64,000 nt of DNA from Tachypleus tridentatus (Eukaryota; Arthropoda; Merostomata; Xiphosura; Limulidae). Where the stretch lies: the NCBI RefSeq assembly GCF_004210375.1, contig NC_134833.1, forward strand, positions 45,378,782-45,442,781, read 5' to 3'. Under the pieces are notes generated by a model, which was not told the origin of the DNA, did not search any database, and was given only the letters and a program-made list of their open reading frames with translations. This document shows positions 62,001-64,000 of the stretch, piece after piece (within the stretch, counting starts at the first letter, position 1; the number at the start of each line of letters is the position of its first letter). The translations under genes and the position numbers were made by a program.

Positions 62001-62633
62001 TTACAACATAAACATTTAATATGGCATGTTGTAAAAACATTTTTCTCTATATTTTCCAGAAAACAATTGTAGTAGAAGTGATGAGAGATTCCAAATTGCT
62101 GTCATTGTCATTGAAACCTCAATCATGGAGTGGACAAGGAGTTTTAGGGTAACATGCAATTATCATGTACTTTGTTTTCACGTTCTTACAATTGATCAGA
62201 ACTAAAACACCTGTTTTATTTTAATTTTAGAATACCAATAATATGACCAATTTAAGTATCATAGGTATTCTACTGCATATATTCATACAATAAAGGTGTA
62301 TCAGTTTCTAAATTTTGCAAAGCAGAAAAAAAATTTAGTACCAATGTTTTGCATTATGCATTTCTAATGAGTTAAAGCAACAAATACAAATTTATAACAG
62401 AAAAATAAAACAGAATTGACTTAACAGTAATAGTATTGAATGTTACTGCATGCATGAGAAATTCTTTTACATCAATTGTTTTTTTAATAAAAGATTTAAC
62501 ATTTTTTCTGCAGAAACATCTTCAGAATAATGGGCCCTCACCTTTCTGTTAAAGTGCAATTATTTCAAAAAATTAAATATAAATTATCTGCTGTTTCTTT
62601 CTTTTCAGATGTAGCATTGTTCCCATCAAGTAA
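37924..62633 (+). CDS. PSMD9: 26S proteasome non-ATPase regulatory subunit 9 (p27/Nas2 homologue)
   Basis: Six coding exons: 37924-38037, 45985-46087, 48818-49008, 60060-60161, 62060-62148 and 62609-62633 (stop TAA 62631). They join to a 207-residue protein without a stop; the human protein has 223. PSMD9/Nas2 is a chaperone that binds the ATPase subunit PSMC3/Rpt5 during assembly of the proteasome base. Diagnostic stretches are [18 protein letters not shown] (residues about 43-62, vertebrate GMNEPLVD..GYPRSDVDLY), [15 protein letters not shown] (about 65-79), and the PDZ-like domain from about residue 116 to 200 with [12 protein letters not shown] and the terminal VLGCSIVPIK. Residues 1-110 are helical, charged and coiled-coil-like; the linker before the PDZ is shorter than in vertebrates. 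All introns are GT-AG, and the first start is the only ATG in frame near the exon 1 start apart from Met4. The large introns host most of the mobile elements from 38 to 62 kb. Confidence 0.95.
38038..41888. other. PSMD9 intron 1, first part, nothing recognised
   Basis: AT-rich intronic sequence. No recognised mobile element or RNA gene. A short exon-like piece at 40495-40530 (after an ag, with gaagtggaagaaatc) reads into a stop and has no plausible donor. Confidence 0.5.
41891..42883 (+). mobile_element. Tc1-like transposon, 993 bp, N-terminally deleted
   Basis: Terminal inverted repeats of about 29 bp: cactcttgtgcaaattaatt at 41891 and, at the right end, the reverse complement of cactcatgtgcaaattaatt ending at 42883. 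A TA dinucleotide lies on each side (41889-41890 and 42884-42885), the Tc1/mariner target duplication. The usual length is about 1.6 kb, so roughly 600 bp are missing, including the DNA-binding half of the transposase. It lies in PSMD9 intron 1. Confidence 0.93.
42078..42787 (+). pseudogene. Tc1-like transposase, catalytic half only
   Basis: Starts within [19 protein letters not shown] (from about 42094) and keeps [13 protein letters not shown] (first catalytic Asp, about 42203-42241), [18 protein letters not shown] (second Asp, about 42462-42513; the usual Asn after it is Leu) and [16 protein letters not shown] (third acidic residue, about 42563-42610). In-frame stops occur at 42371 (TGA) and 42551 (TAG); the frame then stays open to TAA 42785. 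The helix-turn-helix region is absent. The element cannot move on its own. Confidence 0.9.
43200..43440 (-). pseudogene. CR1-like LINE fragment
   Basis: On the minus strand, [19 protein letters not shown] (about 43330-43270) matches the GPDNISQNILKEV segment of the LINE at 36960-36920, preceded by [11 protein letters not shown]. It is a short piece from upstream of the palm domain, inside PSMD9 intron 1. Confidence 0.65.
43843..43915 (+). mobile_element. SINE family A fragment
   Basis: taagcacagtctcgtaattt, gagggtcttggattctattc and cactaaacttgctcctcctt correspond to the anticodon loop, B-box and start of the body of family A, strongly diverged. Head and most of the body are missing. Confidence 0.6.
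44425..44495 (+). mobile_element. SINE family B fragment
   Basis: aaaatcttgttttgatactt, gtggtgaccagagcactgct, ttgtacttaataaaagaata: the 3' half of family B, diverged. Confidence 0.5.
44500..45984. other. PSMD9 intron 1, last part, no clear element
   Basis: AT-rich. ggtatttctagctgtattga at 44966 resembles gggtatttctagctgtgttg at 52674 within the plus-strand LINE, so 44960-45050 is probably a small fragment of that LINE. Nothing else is recognisable. The tract before the acceptor (tttgattctctag, 45972-45984) is a good 3' splice site. Confidence 0.45.
45985..46087 (+). CDS. PSMD9: PSMD9 exon 2 (residues 39-72)
   Basis: Acceptor ctctctag-type, donor gtaagt at 46088, ends in phase 1. Encodes the most conserved signature of the family, [19 protein letters not shown] and [15 protein letters not shown], which defines the gene. 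Confidence 0.95.
46088..48817. other. PSMD9 intron 2, unidentified relic
   Basis: The segment 46250-48360 is less AT-rich than flanking intron sequence, pyrimidine-rich on the plus strand, with open frames (46426-46641, 46832-47102) of hydrophobic low-information composition. It looks like an old repeat, possibly from the same retroelement class as 51160-52345, but I can name no motif or boundary. A T20 run lies near 47043. Confidence 0.35.
48818..49008 (+). CDS. PSMD9: PSMD9 exon 3 (residues 73-136)
   Basis: The acceptor attttcag completes Cys73 across the junction (T|GC); donor gtaagt at 49009, phase 0. Encodes [20 protein letters not shown], then a linker shorter than in vertebrates, then the start of the PDZ-like domain ([16 protein letters not shown], vertebrate FAKVNSISPGSPASIA). 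Confidence 0.95.
49009..51159. other. PSMD9 intron 3, first part
   Basis: 49009-49940 is plain AT-rich intron. 49940-50920 is pyrimidine-rich with two long hydrophobic open frames (49951-50229 and 50551-50919) that probably belong to the DIRS-like relic that follows, but carry no recognisable motif. Confidence 0.4.
50921..51119. mobile_element. fold-back element FB3 with hammerhead-like cores in both arms
   Basis: Arms 50927-51008 and 51026-51105 are inverted copies (tggtatgggtattagcactt and its complement aagtgctaatacccatacca are exact). gtaaaa (50921-50926) and ttttac (51114-51119) may extend them. Near the apex, the left arm read in reverse shows ttgaaaatggactagaaagg followed by tcaaaatgttg, and the right arm gacttaagaaggttgaaatt. 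Their consensus resembles CUGAAGA-stem-GAAAC of a type I hammerhead, with two or three core changes in each arm. Located just upstream of the DIRS-like relic. Confidence 0.75.
51160..52345 (+). pseudogene. DIRS-like retroelement reverse transcriptase relic
   Basis: Broken into several frames. [20 protein letters not shown] (about 51240-51300) matches the DIRS pre-RT 'W....L..GL...F...P' region. [20 protein letters not shown] (about 51442-51500) with FTMESY and [20 protein letters not shown] is the RT finger and palm with the first catalytic Asp. [10 protein letters not shown] (about 51670) is the next block. After a decayed middle part where the YLDDW box should be, [16 protein letters not shown] (about 51897-51945) corresponds to the 'VHLGV' block. 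A further decayed stretch with GAL...L near 52110 and later DEWSLHISV (about 52313) suggests the RNase H region. DIRS elements use a tyrosine recombinase, which I did not find. Confidence 0.75.
52385..53500 (+). pseudogene. CR1-like LINE reverse transcriptase relic
   Basis: Plus-strand pieces: [20 protein letters not shown] (about 52382-52440), the RT block equivalent to [32 protein letters not shown] (about 52583-52630), equivalent to GPLLFLIYINDI; then GISSCVGN (about 52675). RRATRMI-like (about 53066-53090) and the C-terminal block [17 protein letters not shown] (about 53309-53360) follow, equivalent to 'F..R.V..WN.LP..VV'. Many stops. It follows the DIRS relic directly, in PSMD9 intron 3. 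Confidence 0.75.
53501..57520. other. PSMD9 intron 3, middle, no element recognised
   Basis: 4 kb of AT-rich intron. Only a weak tandem pattern is visible, 57183-57400: about 80-100 bp units sharing ttggaataat(c/a)a and attgattattttcatgac. No coding trace. Confidence 0.45.
57523..59805 (+). mobile_element. 2.28 kb terminal-inverted-repeat element, superfamily unknown
   Basis: Left end acactgcacaacaaagtttt and the right end's complement acactgcacaacaattttt form inverted repeats of about 20 bp with one or two differences. Flanks are gtt/tat-type (ttatgtt before, tatcta after), so the target duplication is unclear and short at most (possibly TTA). Inside is a TATA-like tataaaag (57787-57794) about 150 bp before the ATG of a broken protein gene. 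I do not recognise the superfamily. It lies in PSMD9 intron 3. Confidence 0.85.
57944..59620 (+). pseudogene. broken gene of a recurrent uncharacterised element-encoded protein family
   Basis: ATG 57944 starts [18 protein letters not shown], with C-x-C and C-x2-C pairs, then WAPHICC and DCYFCF: a cysteine-rich, probably zinc-binding N-terminus. TAA at 58349 and TAG at 58460 interrupt one otherwise continuous frame running to [20 protein letters not shown] (about 58470-58530). After frame changes it continues with [20 protein letters not shown] (about 58690-58750), [12 protein letters not shown] (about 58861), [18 protein letters not shown] (about 59163-59217), FLGNY and [20 protein letters not shown] (about 59443-59502), then [12 protein letters not shown] recognise the order as that of a multi-copy uncharacterised protein found in many animal genomes. 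Given its inverted-repeat setting it is most simply the element's transposase, but no DDE assignment is proven. Confidence 0.75.
59806..60059. other. PSMD9 intron 3, end
   Basis: Plain AT-rich intron ending in the acceptor tttaatctttatag at 60059. Confidence 0.6.
60060..60161 (+). CDS. PSMD9: PSMD9 exon 4 (residues 137-170)
   Basis: Phase 0 at both ends; donor gtaagt at 60162. Encodes the core of the PDZ-like domain, [19 protein letters not shown] and [15 protein letters not shown] (vertebrate GLQVDDEIVEFGSVNTQNF). The position usually Gly before Leu is Glu here. Confidence 0.95.
60162..62059. other. PSMD9 intron 4, nothing recognised
   Basis: AT-rich intron without an identifiable element; open frames are short and motif-free. 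Acceptor tatattttccag ends at 62059. Confidence 0.55.
62060..62148 (+). CDS. PSMD9: PSMD9 exon 5 (residues 171-199)
   Basis: Encodes [20 protein letters not shown] then QSWSGQGVL, the last strands of the PDZ-like domain. The donor is gtaaca at 62149, weaker than the gtaagt of the other introns. Ends in phase 2. Confidence 0.93.
62609..62633 (+). CDS. PSMD9: PSMD9 exon 6 (residues 200-207 and stop)
   Basis: Tiny final coding exon after the acceptor tttcttttcag. It completes Gly200 and encodes CSIVPIK, then TAA at 62631, matching the vertebrate C-terminus GCNIIPLQR. Intron 5 (62149-62608) is 460 bp. Confidence 0.93.
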
Positions 62634-62689
62634 CGTCAACCAAGCTACGTAATGTTTAATGTGTTGTATTATTGATCAAAATGCTTATG

Positions 62690-62695
62690 AATAAA
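62690..62695 (+). terminator. PSMD9: candidate PSMD9 polyadenylation signal
   Basis: AATAAA 57 bp after the stop codon, with a T-rich, GT-containing stretch (tactttttagtatatagttg) beginning about 15 bp downstream. Would give a short 3' UTR. Other AATAAA hexamers further on cannot be excluded. Confidence 0.55.
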
Positions 62696-64000
62696 CTACT
62701 GTATGCTTTACTTTTTAGTATATAGTTGTTAAAATATATACACAAGTAATTAAATCTGCCACTTCCAATATTTTCATGAACTTTGTTCATTGGAGTGTTT
62801 TGTGTATAGAAAATGAAGCCAGGATCTATATGGACATCCTGAAACTTACATTGGTTTTTGTAAATGAGAAAATTAGTGTAAAGATGAGTTTTACATTTAA
62901 CAAGATTGCATCATTTAAATAAATTAGATAACCTCAATCAACACCACTTTTAAGGTAAATAACTTGATTTTATTTGAGATGTTTGAATTCATTAATATTG
63001 TCACATCCTTATCAGCATAGGTGTTTTACACTTAAATAAAATATTAACATGCTCAATATGTCAGTTTATTTCACAATTTCAATGAAATGGTGAATTTATC
63101 AAGTGTGATATAATTCACTGTTATATGCCTGTATCCAAGATTAACAGGAAAGTAAATATTTTAATCCTACGAAAATGGTGGTTTAATTCAAATTCAGCTG
63201 TTGTATTAGGTTGATTTGTTAATTCACTTTCAGGATTATACTTGCAATTTAAGTTTTATTCCAAAAGAGCTAATAAAAATTTGAGTAAAAATATCCTTTT
63301 ATCCTGGAAAATAACTGATTCAAAGCTTTTCAGAAGAAAATATTTCCAAAATGAAAGGGGAAACTTTATAAGTTTATAAAGGAAGTTAATCCCTTCATGT
63401 GGTGGCAAATGTTCCATAATATCCTTGACCATCATATCTAATGAAGTGTACAAGTCTGTAAAAAAAAAAATATGTAACAACTGGTTTTAGGTCCCTACAA
63501 CCCACCAAAAGAAATGTAATACTTCTTTTACAAAAATAGTATCACTTTACTGAAACATTCATAAGTTTAAAAGAAACTATAATAGTTGAATTATTCAAAC
63601 ATTAAAAGAATGGTCAGCACATAACTGATATTCTTGTAAGCAGTTTTTCAGTTATCCTCAGTTAATTGTATGAGGATGTTGATTGTTAAACCAAACTTCA
63701 ATAGCATTAAAAATGTTGCTACTGAATTGTTCAAAAGTCAAATAAGCTAAATAAAACTAAACTGGAACTGAACCACTATTCTCTAAAGATTAAATGCATG
63801 CATGTTATATGTGAAACTACATCAAACCAAACTGGTTAAAAATGCATATCTAGTCTTGTTTACTTAAAATATTAAACATGTACATGGTGTTAATATTATT
63901 AACTACAATTGAGATGTTTATCAAAGTACATGGTGTATAGTACAAATCAAAGCATTATAAATGTCAAATCAAATTTTCTGTGACAAAATCCTCATTGTTT
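62696..64000. other. downstream flank, nothing recognised
   Basis: AT-rich sequence after PSMD9. The open frame 63256-63480 on the minus strand has no motif. No repeat copy of the families seen elsewhere. Confidence 0.45.

Overview
This is a metazoan nuclear genome window: AT-rich, no operons, one multi-exon host gene with GT-AG introns, and the remainder dominated by decayed transposable elements. The commonest repeat is a ~280 bp tRNA-derived SINE (10 substantial copies plus one fragment) whose consensus I associate, from memory, with horseshoe crabs (Limulus/Tachypleus). That placement (Chelicerata, Xiphosura) is an inference; the sequence itself only shows an animal genome.

The only host gene I can support is PSMD9 (26S proteasome non-ATPase subunit 9, the p27/Nas2 assembly chaperone), plus strand, coding span 37924-62633. 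Six exons with good splice sites give an uninterrupted 207-residue protein with an N-terminal coiled-coil domain and a C-terminal PDZ-like domain. Introns 1 and 3 are large (about 7.9 and 11.1 kb) and hold most of the transposon relics of the right half of the window.

Left part (1-29 kb): a broken piggyBac transposase (764-2482), a decayed Tc1/mariner relic (8940-9445), SINEs of three related families, two minisatellites (40 bp and 43 bp units), several fold-back (inverted-arm) elements, and a repeat pair in inverted orientation, one copy of which is split by a 451 bp element with a perfect 8 bp target duplication. Between these lie long AT-rich stretches in which I see nothing.

Middle (29-38 kb): a nearly complete 4.7 kb hAT transposon with terminal repeats, 8 bp target duplication and a frameshifted TTF-zinc-finger/hAT transposase, itself carrying a nested SINE; then a minus-strand CR1-like LINE carrying two nested SINEs; then two SINE copies just upstream of PSMD9.

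Inside PSMD9 introns: a Tc1-like element with intact terminal repeats but a truncated transposase (intron 1), LINE fragments, a DIRS-like reverse transcriptase relic preceded by a fold-back (intron 3), a plus-strand CR1-like LINE (intron 3), and a 2.28 kb terminal-inverted-repeat element encoding a broken cysteine-rich protein of a family I recognise only as a recurrent uncharacterised, repeat-borne protein (intron 3).

The most interesting signals are the fold-back elements with GAAAC motifs resembling degenerate hammerhead ribozymes of Penelope-like retroelement ends, the shared 3' module of the three SINE families, and the 2.28 kb element of unknown superfamily. No tRNA, rRNA, CRISPR or prokaryotic-type feature was found.
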